A DNA stretch of 64,000 bases from Hippopus hippopus (Eukaryota > Mollusca > Bivalvia > Cardiida > Cardiidae): contig OX328106.1 in the NCBI GenBank assembly GCA_946811185.2, forward strand, positions 11,264,777-11,328,776, written 5' to 3'. A model generated the notes under the pieces. The model did no database searches. It saw only the letters and a list, made by a program, of their open reading frames with translations, and was not told where the DNA came from. Positions 33,470 through 45,281 of this stretch are shown here, in pieces (positions within the stretch are counted from its first letter, which is position 1; each line of letters starts with the position of its first letter). The position numbers and the translations under genes were made by a program.

Positions 33470-33685
33470 TTTTAAACCTTATCCAGCCAAATAACTAAAA
33501 TTAAATTTTCGAATCGATGGTAAAATCCAAAATATTGCCATTTCAAAGTTAATGTTTTTGGGGAATATATATCTCCTCATCAGACAGTGTAGATCCAAGA
33601 TCAGACTGCACGTTCTATGCAGTCTGATCTTATCTACACTGTCCGCAAAAGGTGAATGAGTCGCGCTTTGCAGCCATAGTATTAA
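33470..33685. repeat. R3 palindromic element
   Basis: Inverted orientation copy with the central GCACGTTCTATGCAGTCTGA palindrome. It runs directly into R7. Confidence 0.7.
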
Positions 33686-33754
33686 AAAATGAAAAGTTCT
33701 TTAATTTTGTTTCTGAATCTTTTTACGATCTTTCTCCTTGTTCTAGTGATCATG

Positions 33755-34145
33755 ATTATCTTTCATTCTAACATGACACTTGAATTCGGCTCTATAAACA
33801 CAGTGCAACGAAAGCGTGGTAAAATCTACGTTATTCTATGTAGAGTGACGTCATTCTGTATAAAGAAAGTAAGTAAGTTATTCAATGGAATATAATCTGC
33901 ATTCGCGTTTTTACTCTAAGTGTGAACTTGTTTTCCTTTCATTAAGAGTTGGTCATGTTAGAATCGAAATAATCTTCTTTCTGTCGTGGTTTATCGTTCA
34001 ATGAACCACGTTGTGAGTTATGAGGCGCAATGAATAAACCACTCAGGCTAACGCCCTCATGAATTATTTATTGTGCCTCATAACTCACAACTGTGGTTTA
34101 TTGAACGATAAACCACGATATAAAGAAGATTATTTCTTAAATATA
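33755..34145. repeat. R7 element
   Basis: Second copy of the segment pair seen at 13.37-14.20 kb: CATTCTAACATGACACTTGA, then the foldback with arms TCGTGGTTTATCGTTCAATG and complement around about 34040. Confidence 0.65.
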
Positions 34146-34150
34146 TAAAT

Positions 34151-34432
34151 GGACCATGCTCTGACAAAAGGAGCTTTTATGTATCTCCGAGATTCATTGT
34201 ACGAATTAAGTCATCGCAAAAAATATTTATTCATAAAATCCATTTGTCCAACACATTGCTGAATCCTTAGGAAGAATGGTACTTAGACATGCCAATAATT
34301 GAATGAATAAATAAACAAATAAATAGCAAAACGTTTCGAACAGGGTTAGCCTGCGTGGACTGTGAAGGCTAACCTGGGTCGATAACTTTTTTTTAAAACA
34401 TACATTAAGCCCCCTTTTCACAGGGCATTGTT
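34151..34432. repeat. R1 palindromic element
   Basis: R1 with an inserted AT-rich patch (AATGAATAAATAAACAAATA). Ends CATGCTCTGACAAAAGGAGC and CCCCCTTTTCACAGGGCATT. Confidence 0.7.
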
Positions 34433-34452
34433 CAAATAGTAACGAAGTTCAG

Positions 34453-34765
34453 TCAATGACGAGGTGCCGAATATATCAGTTGATCAAAAAACTCAAACTC
34501 CGCAAGGGTTATGTGATGATGGTAAAACAAGGAAATCTGAGCTATATGTAGGTAAAACATTGTCAAAATCAAATCAAGGGTTTTGCCCGTGATTTCGAAA
34601 AGTGTGGCACGCTCCAGTCCGACAAAGGGAACAACGATAAAAGATAGACACAGGATTATCAGCAAAGCTCACATCGGAATTGAAAAGGATAAGCATGGAA
34701 GAACAATTGAGTTGGTTCCACCAAGTAAAGATGATGCAAATAGTGTTTCTTTTCCATGTTGTTGA
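34453..34765 (+). pseudogene. Candidate terminal exon, one frameshift
   Basis: After GTTCAG a polar frame runs for about 40 codons (contains DQKTQTPQGLCDDGKTRKSE). At GGGTTTTGCC near 34582 it shifts frame, then continues as KGTTIKDRHRIISKAHIGIE and KDKHGRTIELVPPSKDDANS to TGA at 34763-34765. An AATAAA follows 73 bp on. The composition suits a cytoplasmic tail, but no family is recognised. Partner exons were not found. Confidence 0.4.
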
Positions 34766-34837
34766 AAAAATGAAATCAAAGGACTCAAAGTCCTGGAAAG
34801 CGGATTTGTGGAGTAGCATAAAGCTGTAATATGTCTT

Positions 34838-34843
34838 AATAAA
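34838..34843 (+). promoter_or_regulatory. Candidate polyadenylation signal
   Basis: AATAAA within an A-rich stretch 73 bp after the stop of the candidate terminal exon. Confidence 0.35.
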
Positions 34844-34879
34844 AAAATAACAACATATGCCACACATGTGTTAATCATT

Positions 34880-35523
34880 CAATAGAGTTAGCAAGGGCAA
34901 GGAAAACCAAAGTTGTTCTGCTGTACGGGCCGCGCAGTAACTGTTATTCTATTACTTGTCAAGGAGTGGTAATTTGATCCGTCAATGTGGCGCAGTTTTT
35001 TGCTGGTATTAGATTTCCGACTATATGTATACACGTGTATGACCGTATATACGGTAGTGATAAAAGCGAGGTTCAGGTGTATTAGTAGAATGGCTAGAGC
35101 GCAAGCGTGTATGACAGTATATATTTGGTTCAGGTCAAACTGATAACAAAGTATAGAGTGAGCGCGCATGCGTCGTTATGCTTGATGTATTTGGTTCCGG
35201 TCAAAACGATCACAGTAAGCGGATTTGCTATACAAATCCGCTAAAAAAAACATGTAACCATGTTCGGTAACCGTATTGTCTAGAAACCGGCACTGACGCT
35301 TGCTTCTAGGGAAAAAAAAAAGAGAGACAATGTATACGAGGAAGGTTCCAGTCACATATAATGACTGACTCAAAATTCTGTTTATTTTCGAATCTTGCTG
35401 AAAGAAATTGTCTTTTCTTTTTTACTTCCTACATGATACTGTAGGTGATATTCTCAGGTGATAAAAAATAGCCATGTCTTAACCATTTCGTTCATGGTGA
35501 TAGGAAATACAACAGAGAAAATT
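34880..35523. other. No supported gene
   Basis: It contains two loosely repeated phrases (TATATTTGGTTCAGGTCAAA and ATGTATTTGGTTCCGGTCAA, about 35118 and 35186) and a short inverted AGCGGATTTG/CAAATCCGCT pair at about 35218-35242. Confidence 0.35.
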
Positions 35524-35758
35524 CTTAACCATTAGGCTGCTAAGCGCGACTCACTGACCTTTAGCGGACAGCGTAGATCAAGATCAGTCTGCACATAACG
35601 TGCAGACTGATCTTGGATCTACACTGTCTGATAAGGAGAAATAATTTATAATATAATTTCCTCCAAAAATACCTCTCAAACAGCAATATTTGGATTTTTA
35701 CTATCGGCTTGAAAGTTTCGTTTCTTTTATTTTCGTTCGTTTAGCTAAAGGTTAAGAG
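35524..35758. repeat. R3 palindromic element
   Basis: Complete R3: TTAACCATTAGGCTGCTAAG at the left, GCACATAACGTGCAGACTGA centre, TTTAGCTAAAGGTTAA at the right. Confidence 0.75.
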
Positions 35759-35839
35759 GTGTATAAGTTAATAAGGATTAATTTTGTAAGACACAGAAAA
35801 TACTGTTACAAAGAAAGGAATTGCTGAAGAATAGTAAAT

Positions 35840-36101
35840 GGCCTGCAACACGCGAAAAGGGGCATTCGGACATTTGCGTAAAGTGTAGTCTTGGATCAGC
35901 CTGCGCAGTTCGCGCAGGCTAATCCGAGACGGCACTCTACGACTACATTAGATTTTGTGCTACAGTAGACTTGCAGAAAACAGAAAATTACATGAAAACA
36001 GAAAGTGTTGTTTCGGATTTGCCTGCACGGACTGCGCAAGCTGATCCGAGACTACACTTTACGCAAATGTCCGAATGCTCCTGTTCGCGTGTTTTCAAGC
36101 C
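35840..36101. repeat. R4 double-hairpin element
   Basis: Both hairpins and both ends are present (GCAACACGCGAAAAGGGGCA and TCCTGTTCGCGTGTT). Confidence 0.75.
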
Positions 36102-36239
36102 AAATAATATTTTTGTCACAAACTAAAAGATATTGTTAGACCTTAATTTATGAATATTTTTTTACGATTTTTTTGTTGTTTCAGCTGATAGCAGATCTAA
36201 ACTCTAAATTGTAGAGAACTTATACACCTCCTAGCCCTT

Positions 36240-36710
36240 AAATAAACAATCCTGAGTTGTGATGTCACTGAGGAAAATGGCTTTTGAAAACATTGTGGGA
36301 AAAGTAGAAAATGCTGGTTACTAACACGTTAACATATTTTCTTTTCTGCCTTTTTGCAGCTTTTTGGAGGTAAAACACTTAACATGCAGAGATCCAAGGT
36401 TCAATTCCAATCCAGGTACAATTCTGTCTGTGAATTCATGATACTCAAATCGACAGAACGCATACCTCTCTCACCTATGAACACTGTTACATGTTAAAGC
36501 TGGAAAGCAGCCAGTGACTTCGAAAGAATGTTTTGAGAAATCCAGGTAAAGGAAACTCGAGGAAAGGATGGAGTTTGCTCTAACAGCTGGAACGGAATAT
36601 GTTTGATCTACTCACAAATGAGGTAAGAATAAGCATGTTTTTATGACATAACAATTTCTCATTTTCCCACAATGGTTTTCTTCCTACCAGCCCACTTTTA
36701 TATATACCGC
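36240..36710. repeat. R2 element split by a SINE
   Basis: The R2 left half (about 36240-36360, AACATTGTGGGAAAAGTAGA) and right half (about 36645-36710, AATTTCTCATTTTCCCACAA) flank a tRNA-derived SINE, which therefore inserted into an existing R2. Confidence 0.6.
36362..36640 (+). repeat. tRNA-derived SINE
   Basis: It has a degraded B box (AGGTTCAATTCC) and a tail with AAAGCAGCCAGTGACTT, GAGAAATCCAGGTAAAGG and ACTCGAGGAAAGGATGG. The same tail occurs in the SINE at 41255-41515. Confidence 0.5.
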
Positions 36711-37339
36711 AGACACATTAACTATCTGAACTGTTGACTTAAATTTGTTCAGCAAATACGCTTACTGTTATCACACTGACCGGAAGCAAATACTGTCATA
36801 TACGCACACTACTTTCTAAATTCAACACATATGATACAGTTCAAAATTTAATACCAGAACAAATCTGCACCATATTAGTGCACTGGGATCAGTCCAGTAG
36901 GTCCGTCAGCTAGTCATACTCGGGTTCCCACATAAGCAACAGACTCACGGTAAGATGCTTGGCTGATCAACTCTGATTTTTCCTGTCGCTGCTTGCCACA
37001 TCTGCTAATCCTATAAAACAAGTATTTCATGCGATGAAGAGTTTAGTTTCTTACCGTCCCCTTGCTAAATACTGCTCCACAGATTCGCTTTGCAGGACTT
37101 TGGGTAGCATACTTTGATTCTATATGGACTAAATTTGTCCTTCATATGTTAAATCGCTGACAATTTCTGCGTGGATTCGCTTCGTCTAGTTCTGAAATCA
37201 ATATTCAGAGTCATGATGCATGCTCTCAAATCTTGTGTTTCAACCTGAAGCATAAATGACTTTGCCTCTCATCACATCATTTTATCGAAATAAATATGAC
37301 AAAAGTTTACCACAAAAATCAAACTATCTACATGTACTT
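36711..37339. other. No recognised feature
   Basis: Unique-looking AT-rich DNA with no long frame, exon-like segment or repeat family member that I can support. Confidence 0.35.
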
Positions 37340-37575
37340 TAACTCTTTATCAAAGCACACTGTTTTAGCCTTGTCCAAATTGAAAGCATGTGCGCACGAC
37401 TAATCAAAAGTGTCTCAATTGCCAGGATCTGCGTATGGTAGGGTAAAAAAGTTTGTGGTGTAAAGGGAAAAAAAATGCAGGTTACCAGCATTGTATCCTT
37501 TTCCCCCACAATAATTTCCAAAGCCCTCTCGCCCAGGGTCGTTAAAACTAGGGATTGTATGGTGGAGGGTGAATT
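37340..37575. repeat. R2 palindromic element
   Basis: R2 copy with left end TTTAACTCTTTATCAAAGCA, centre ATGCAGGTTACCAGCATTGT and right end GATTGTATGGTGGAGGG. Confidence 0.65.
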
Positions 37576-38037
37576 TGACCTTTATATCTATTGTTATCCT
37601 TTTACTAAACGTTTCCTTCTTTTGACAGCCCTATTGAAAAAAAAAAATACACATAAACTTTGTAGGATATAAAGAAACACATAAATTTCTTCTTTTTTCC
37701 GGCGATCTTTTCTTCCCTTTTATAAGAAAATCTCATCATTAAAACACACTTACTTCGTCGTCAGCAAATATGACATTTTCTCGTCGGAAAACAAAAAAAA
37801 AACCTCTACAGAGTACAGAATAAAGTTGATACATGTATTATACAACAATTGATATTTCTTTTAATTGTTGTCAGCTTTAAAACGGCATGAAAAGAATATC
37901 ATAAAAAATAAGAAAGATATGGATTCAAGATCATACTGTATATTTGTGGCAGTTTGATCGTAAGGAGGAGTGCCAACAAAACAGATGAAGACCTGAAACT
38001 GTTTACATCAAAGGACAAGTCCTCATTTAAAAGATAT

Positions 38038-38125
38038 TAACTAAATAGATAAACAAATAAATAAATAAATAAATAAAATTAATTAATTAATTATTATTAT
38101 TATTATTTTTTTTTTATTTATTTAT
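38038..38125. repeat. A/T microsatellites
   Basis: (AAAT)n, then (TTAA)n, (ATT)n and poly-T in succession. Confidence 0.85.
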
Positions 38126-38199
38126 AAGTCTTTAAACGATAGTTACTGAAAACAGAATGATAAACAAACACAATATTCACTTATTGTATTTGCTACCAA

Positions 38200-38345
38200 T
38201 GCCACACGTTAATTTAAACAAAGATTCGACGCAGAAAAATAACCTTATTGAAAACAATGCTGAAAAGAATGTTGAGAATTATGTTGAAAAAGAAAATGCT
38301 GCTGGCAAGCATTTTCTTAATTTCTCAAAGCGCGTTTTACAAGTT
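38200..38345. repeat. R2 fragment
   Basis: Diverged R2 centre (GAAAATGCTGCTGGCAAGCA) with partial arms. Confidence 0.45.
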
Positions 38346-38774
38346 CAAAGACATACATGATCTAACATAAAATGACATTTTTTTGATAACATTGTATTAA
38401 AAGATTGTAGAAACTGTTCTTTTTTTTTTGCGAGCCTCTGGTCAGCTTAAAAATAGTTTGTTTTTGTAAACGAGTTTTATAAAATCTAACCTGTATAGCC
38501 GATTTAGCTGATAAAAATATTTTCTACCTATTATCGGTCAGAAAATGTGAAACCATGCATGCACTCGTGGAAAGTTCCTTTAATAAAACATGAACCACTT
38601 CTTTGAAAGAAGTATAAAAATGATGTCATAAATGACGTCACACAGTGGTTTTCTCAAACGTGTGTAAGATAAGAAAATTCGTAATCGTTATATCACACTG
38701 AAAACGAGGAAGATTATATGATAAAAACCATTTCATTTGCGTCACATTTGATTTGTCATCTACAAGTACATTTA

Positions 38775-40135
38775 CGAGGGGTGTTCGTAAAGTTTCGGGA
38801 CAATTGGCGTCATTCTTTCATTTATTAAGATTTTTTAATGATTTTTTTTTTTCGGTAGTAATAGCAACAACCGTATTCTATAGGTTAATTGAAACAAATA
38901 AACGAAGATATACGCCACACATGATGAATGGTCACTATAGCAACGTCAAGTCGACGTGAGCAGGGCACCTTGACGTCACCGCACAAAATAACTTTTTTTT
39001 AATGACAAGTATCGATCACAATAAGCACTCCAGTATGTTTTTGAATTGTGTATTACAAAAGTATTCGCCCGCTTGGTGCCCCGTCTACCACCAGCCATCA
39101 AAAGCTACAGTGAGTCGCCGACAGTAGGGCTTTCCTGAAACAGTACAGAGAACGTGGTAACAGGTTCTTGGTATTCATTATTACGGCCGATGTAACTTGG
39201 ATTCGTTTGTATGATCCAGAGACCAAGCAAGACAGTTCTGTGTGGAAAACCCCTAATTCACCCTCCCCTACAAAAGCAACGGTGAAACCTTTTATTTTAT
39301 TGAAATGAACGGAGTTATTCTCTGCCACACACTGCCGATTGGGAAGACAGTCACATCACAGTATTACTCGAAGGTACGGTCTTTTAATTTTTTAACTACA
39401 TTGTACATAAAATGATCTTCTATTTTATATGATGACAGAATTGGTTAGTGAAACCAGTGATTGATAAACATAATTTCGTTGTTGCATGTACATAGATGTA
39501 TAGGTTCAACCATAAGCTCATTTCAGGTGCACCGACATGAGTTGATCCGTACTGTATAGGAGAAACGACCAAAAGAACCCGGCACATTCTACTAATATCA
39601 CAACAACGCCACACCTTATACCTCATCAACTACCAAGAAAGCACCTGCTGATAGACAGATTAACACTATTGCGCACCCACCATACTCCCCTGACTCGCAC
39701 CGTGTGATTTTTGGTTATTCCCCACGATCAAGCGTTACTTACGCGGCCACTGCTTCGACGACGTCGATGACCTTCCCGTCGTGGTCAGGGAATGTATAAG
39801 GAACATTCCATCATCAGACTTCAAAAACTGTTTTAATTCGTGCGTACATAGGCATCAGAGGTGCATTGAGTATGCCGTGGAGTATTTTGAATAACCATGA
39901 CTATTTCAGACGTTTGTAAAGACAAACTTTTTATTCGGTGCATCAAGGTGCCCCGCTCACGTCGACTTGACGTTGCTATGGTGACAATACATCACGCGTT
40001 TCGTGTATCTTCGTTTATTTGTTTCAACCAACCTATAGAATATGGTTGTAGCTATCATTACCGAAAAAGTAATTAAAAATATCAAAATATAAAAGAATGG
40101 CGGCACTTGTCCCGAAACTTTTCGAACACCCCTCG
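38775..40135 (+). mobile_element. Decayed full-length mariner with intact ends
   Basis: The terminal inverted repeats CGAGGGGTGTTCGTAAAGTT (left) and its near complement (right) are flanked by TA on both sides. The + strand keeps transposase pieces in broken frames: VTWIRLYDPETKQDSSVWK, a LAPCDFWLFPTIKRYLRG piece carrying the third catalytic Asp, and a C-terminal IEYAVEYFE stop. The N-terminal half is missing and stops abound. It is a different mariner subfamily from the element at 43187. Confidence 0.75.
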
Positions 40136-40213
40136 TATTTGTAAAATTATTGCCCTGAAGCAGTAAGTGAACAATATGGCTACCACAACGTGGCACATGA
40201 GGCCAAAGTATTT

Positions 40214-40475
40214 GTGCCGTACTCCGGCAAAATTGGGGCTTGATGCATCTCCGTGATCCATAGTACAAAGCAAACCGTCACATACTTATGGATCCATAAC
40301 ATCTACTCTTTGTAACAAATGACTTAGTCATGAGGTAGACTGGTCCTTGGACATAGAGAAAATTAACCGATAGCGAAAAGTTTTGGCCCAGGTCAGCCTG
40401 CGCAAACTTCGCAGGCTGACATGGGTCGATACTTTTCGCAGATGCATCAAGCCCCCTTTTCACAGAGCATGACTC
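40214..40475. repeat. R1 palindromic element
   Basis: Complete R1 with the GC hairpin at about 40395-40425 (GGTCAGCCTGCGCAAACTTC). Confidence 0.75.
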
Positions 40476-40557
40476 ATTTGTACGGCAAGTTTTCAGCTTT
40501 TGCTCATTGCATGTTCAAAATATATCAGGTCAGTCTGGCATTGACCTACAACAAACT

Positions 40558-40842
40558 AGCCATACTCTGGGAAATCAGTGTTTAATGAGTCTCCGTGTTG
40601 CATTATACCTAACAAGTCATCAGCTACATACAGATCCACATAATATTTTTTTCTTTCCTTAACAACCGGCTGGATAATGAAGTGGAAAGGTCGTTGGACA
40701 TGCATTAGGTTTATTAATAACAAAACAGTTTTTTGCCATACAGTGCAGGCTGACATAAGTCGATACTTTTTGCAGATGCATTATGTCCCCTCTCCTTTTT
40801 ATTTATTTATTTATTTATTTATTTTACAGAGCATGACTCAAA
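40558..40842. repeat. R1 element with ATTT microsatellite
   Basis: Diverged R1. Its right end is interrupted by (ATTT)n at 40798-40828 before ACAGAGCATGACTCA. Confidence 0.65.
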
Positions 40843-41254
40843 GCGTCGTAACGGCTATTTTAAGGTCTTAGGCCCCTCAAGGAAAACAGCTACTTCCACT
40901 ATAACATTATCCTACAAAATCTGCTATGATTAAAAATGGGTATTATTGCACTACTTTAACCAAGCCACTTTTTCCTCTTTTTTTTTTTTTTTTCGTCTTA
41001 AAATTATAAATTATAAATCTAAAACCACTATATTCGTACTTCAAAGAGAGATAATTATTACCCCCCTTTTCAGGAAACTAACAAAAGTATCAACAAATAA
41101 TTTCAAGATAGACATTAAAGGAATTTCTGGTTGGTTAAAAATGTGGAAAGCATTATTTCAGTATAAATCCTAATTTATCAACTAACAAGACATGTTATTC
41201 CATATTGCACTAGAAGCGTTAGGGGTCTAAGACCTTAAATCTCAATTTCGCCAA

Positions 41255-41515
41255 GCCACAGTAGCTAAGTCGGTAGCGTGCAAGACTAGAGAACAGGGGA
41301 TCGTGGGTTCGATCCCTGGTTCGGCCATTTTCTTTCCGAGGTTTGATGTCAGTCATTCCGACAGGCTTTATTCCTCTCCCACCGCTGACCATTGTTTCGA
41401 CGATGGTTATGTGGAAAAGCAGCCAGTGGATTGGAAAGAAATATGTGCGGAATACTGGTAAAAGAGAGCCAGAAAAGATGGATATGTGCACTGCCCGCGA
41501 TATATAACTGAAATA
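41255..41515 (+). repeat. tRNA-derived SINE
   Basis: The A-box-like region GCTAAGTCGGTAGCGTGCAA and B box GGTTCGATCCC are well kept (about 41263-41320). The tRNA-like head ends in GGTTCGGCCA. The body and tail (GAAAAGCAGCCAGTGGATTG, GAGCCAGAAAAGATGG) match the SINE at 36.4 kb. Not a functional tRNA: the tail is fused and the anticodon stem does not close convincingly. Confidence 0.6.
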
Positions 41516-41607
41516 ATGTTAAAAACGCCATACATACAACCAATCAATTCTCAATTTTAAGCAGCAGCTTTCAAAAACTGTCTGAATTTGCGGTACGAGA
41601 CAAAACC

Positions 41608-41932
41608 CTTCACTCTTTACTAGACGACAAAAATTTGAGCGAGTCAAAAATTAAAGCATCTACAGACGACAAAATAAAATTGACTCCGTTGATGGGTTTC
41701 GTTTTCAAAAGGACAGATAACAGTGCTGGAATACGGGAAAAATGCTGAAAAGCAGTAACTTCTCCTTTTCCAACAATTTTTTCTAAAACCTTAAAGGCTA
41801 AAATATTGCAATTCCATCTCTTCGGACGTTGTGAATTCATATCAGACTGCACATTTTGTGCAGTCTGATCTTGATCTACACTGTCAGTAAAATCGCATTT
41901 GGTCGCGCTCAACAATTTGGGAATTAAGAAGA
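41608..41932. repeat. R2 followed by partial R3
   Basis: R2 (about 41608-41800, outer arm CTTTACTAGACGACAAAAAT) runs into the right half of an R3 (about 41825-41930, GACTGCACATTTTGTGCAGT). Confidence 0.6.
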
Positions 41933-42199
41933 AGAAAAAAAAACAGACAAAAAGGGAAGATTATACGAGACTCGAACTTTCGAACTTTGGTTCACTTTTA
42001 CTGCAAGATTCAGGTTAAAATAGATTACCAGTGATCATTGACCTGTAAGCCCATACAGTGTCTACATTGTCTTAAATTATAAAATAAAACTAAAATTTCC
42101 TGGTCTTAGTAATACAATGGAAACTTCATAGTTTACCCTGTTATATAGAGCCTCTGATCTAAGTTCAGGTCATCACTTAAGTGGTATGTACCAACGACA

Positions 42200-42287
42200 A
42201 TGCATATCCTAGATTTTGTTTTACTCCGCGTTGTTTTAGTTTCGGTGTTAGTGAACGCTTACGTAAACGGACTGGACAATCAAAACA
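42200..42287 (+). CDS. Gene C exon 1: signal peptide
   Basis: ATG, then a hydrophobic core (LLRVVLVSVLVNAYVNG) with a likely cut after the AYVNG region. Phase-1 donor GTAAGT. Confidence 0.65.
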
Positions 42288-45218
42288 GTAAGTTTTATTG
42301 GATTTCTGTATGTGTGTCTGTTCGTCTTCTTAAAACACCGTCTTCCACTCCAACTTTTTTCTTTCTTTCTTTCTTTCTTTTCTTTCTTTCTTTCTATCTA
42401 TTACAAATTAATGTCATTAGTTATTATCCGTCAATTCTGATATCTACCTCACTTAAAGATTAGAACAAGGTCCGTATTTACCAACCATTCTTAATAATAA
42501 TTTTTGTATACTTTTCAAGACTTTTCAAGATTTGAAAGTAACGCAACTTCTGATTAGACAAAGCAAAGTAACACGACTTCTGATTGGATGAACCAAATGG
42601 TTCATCCAATCATAAGGTGTGTTACTTTTAAGTTTAGAAAATTATTCAGCATAAGACTAAGAATATTCTTTAGTATGGTTGGTTAATACGGACCTCAGTT
42701 TAGGTTAGGATGCACATTCATGCCTTCTGATCTAAATCTATCCTCTTTGTAACTGACCAGCTCTTTAAACCCCTTTACCAAACAATTTCAAGTTTTAACG
42801 AATGTGACGAAGAATGCTCCCAAAACATTGTGTATAGGAAAAGAAAATATTGTTAACTATCATTTTCTCTTTTTTCCACAGTTTTTTTTTTTTTTTTATT
42901 TGTCGTTTTTTAATACATAACAGACATATTAGATAAAAAACCAAATTCGGAGGTTGAAAGAGTTTGTCGTATGTAATTTTTCGATTTGGACGAATCTTAA
43001 AATCTGTAACCTGGCTTACTGAAGAAGGCAGCTTTGAAAGCATTTTGGGAAATTGAGAAAAACCGGTAACCAGCATTTACTACAATGTTTTCTTTTTTCT
43101 TTTAATATTTGATAACAACCAATAAACATATAGTTATCATTTTGAACATGATCGAATAAATAACTATAAGTTAAATAGAAGATATACGAGGGGTGATCAG
43201 AAAGAACGCGGACCAGTGCCTTTATCGGAATATTGTTATAAAAATCAACTTGGAATGTTTACTGTTTTTCAAAGTAACCTCCTTTGTGTTCTATGCACTT
43301 ATTCATTCTTGATTCCCATGCGCGAAACACATGCGCAAGCCCGTCACGTGACATCACTCTCAACGACCCGGTCATGGCATGGGTTAGCTCCTCTCTGCTC
43401 TCGTAGCGCGTGCCACGTAGAGAATCTTTCAAAACAGGAAATAGCCGAAAGTCACATGGGGCCAGGTCTGGACTATAGGCAGGATGGTCTAATGTTTCTA
43501 TGTTTAGTTTTTTCAAAACTTCCTGTACAAGTTTGGCTTTGTGAGCTGGAGCATTATCTTGATGTAAAATGACGCCTCTCCATAGAGGTTCCGGCTGTTT
43601 TTTTCGGATGGCCTGTATTAAATTCATTCGAATAATGCTGGCATAATACTCAGCATTGACTGTAGTATGTATAGGTACAACATGATTTAGAAGAAAACGT
43701 TGAGAAGAGAAAAACATGATGCACATAACTTTACCAACAGACTTAGAAAGTTTGGCTTTAACAGGGGACGGCGATGTTGGATGTTTCCATACACTGCTTT
43801 GTTGTTTAGATTCGGGCTCGTAAAAGTGTACCCATGTTTCATCGCATGTCACAATACGATCAGTAAAGTTTGATCCTTCTTTCCTAATGCGTTCTAAAAT
43901 TTCAGAACAAATTTCGACCCTAACCCCCATTTGCTCGGGCGTCAGTAGCCGAGGCACCCACCTTGCACAAACACGCGACATTCCAAGCTTGTCAGTTAAA
44001 ATCTCCTGTGCACTTCCATAGGAAATGCTAAATGTGTCAGCTATTTCCCTGACAGTAACTCGACGATCTTGCTTTACATGCTGCTGCACATCCGCGATAG
44101 TTTTGTCCGTTACTGATGTTGATGGACGGCCAGATTTAGGGTCATTTTCAACGGTTTCGCGTCCTTCTCTAAATCGTCCAATCCATTTACAAATACTGGT
44201 TTTCTTAAGTGCTGAGTCCCCATAAACTTTATCTAAATCGGCCTTAATTTCCGATGAAGACTTTCCGAGTTTAACGTAAAACTTTATAATTACTCTCTGC
44301 TCAAATAAAACGTCATCCGACATTGTGAACCGCTAACGCGGTATGTGATGTCATTGAAATGACGTCACTCTTTTCTTATTTGCCTATGACGTCATTTAAA
44401 CGCTTGAGTAAGTAACCAGGTAATTAATGTTCATCTGTGCAAATTTTTGTTATCTTAAGTAAAGTAGTTTTTGAAATAATCGGGTGGTTCGCGTTCTTTC
44501 TGATCACCCCACGTATGTTTGTGCCACTCGTGAAAATATTACCGATGATGTTCACGAGATGACATAAATTTCGATGTTTCACCGAAAAGAAAAAAAAAAA
44601 AAAAATATTCTATTTATTTCATGCTTTTAGCCCTATCAAAATCCAGTACAGTTCTTTTCGGTTATTCCCCGTGGCATACCCCTCCGCATAGCAACGCATT
44701 ACAATATTACGTCAAGCGCGAGAAATGTAAGGTAAATTACGTCATCTGGTTGTGAGGCACGCGCATTTTACCTAGGTACCTAGTGCACGGGAACAACTGT
44801 TTCTGCTTTCAGTTGAAGAGTTAGAATATAAAAATCGGTATTTTCACTGGTCATAACCATGAAATATCGAAAAGTATTTCACTAATATTTCTCGATAACC
44901 AGAAAGCATGAAATAAATCACTCTCTTTTTCAATTTTTGGATACTGTCTTTTTTAACGACGTATATGACAACTAACCAATTTTTTAAAACTTTGCACATA
45001 CAAAGCTCATCATGTCTCTAGGAGATTACTGTAAAAAAATGTGGTTCACCGTGCTCATTTCTGAGAAATTTTCCTTTGGAAAAGGTATATACAGTTTCAA
45101 AGTTCAGTTTACATTGGATTTAAAGCGCCTTTCGTTAATAGTCAGTTAAACAGGAAAATTACAGGAAAAACATACAAGTATACATCATTTTAATGAAAAA
45201 TCATATACTTTTGCACTC

Positions 45219-45281
<63 letters not shown>

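Noticed and set aside
33689..33895. Membrane-like 68-codon + strand ORF
   Set aside because: More than half lies within the R7 repeat also present at 13.4 kb.
39957..40268. A - strand 103-codon ORF
   Set aside because: It spans the right end of the decayed mariner and an adjoining R1; the real transposase remnants are on the + strand.
41255..41330. A tRNA gene
   Set aside because: The A and B boxes are good, but the arms do not close properly and the sequence continues into a SINE tail shared with another copy.
43216..43572. A 118-codon + strand ORF
   Set aside because: Shadow frame opposite the intact mariner transposase.
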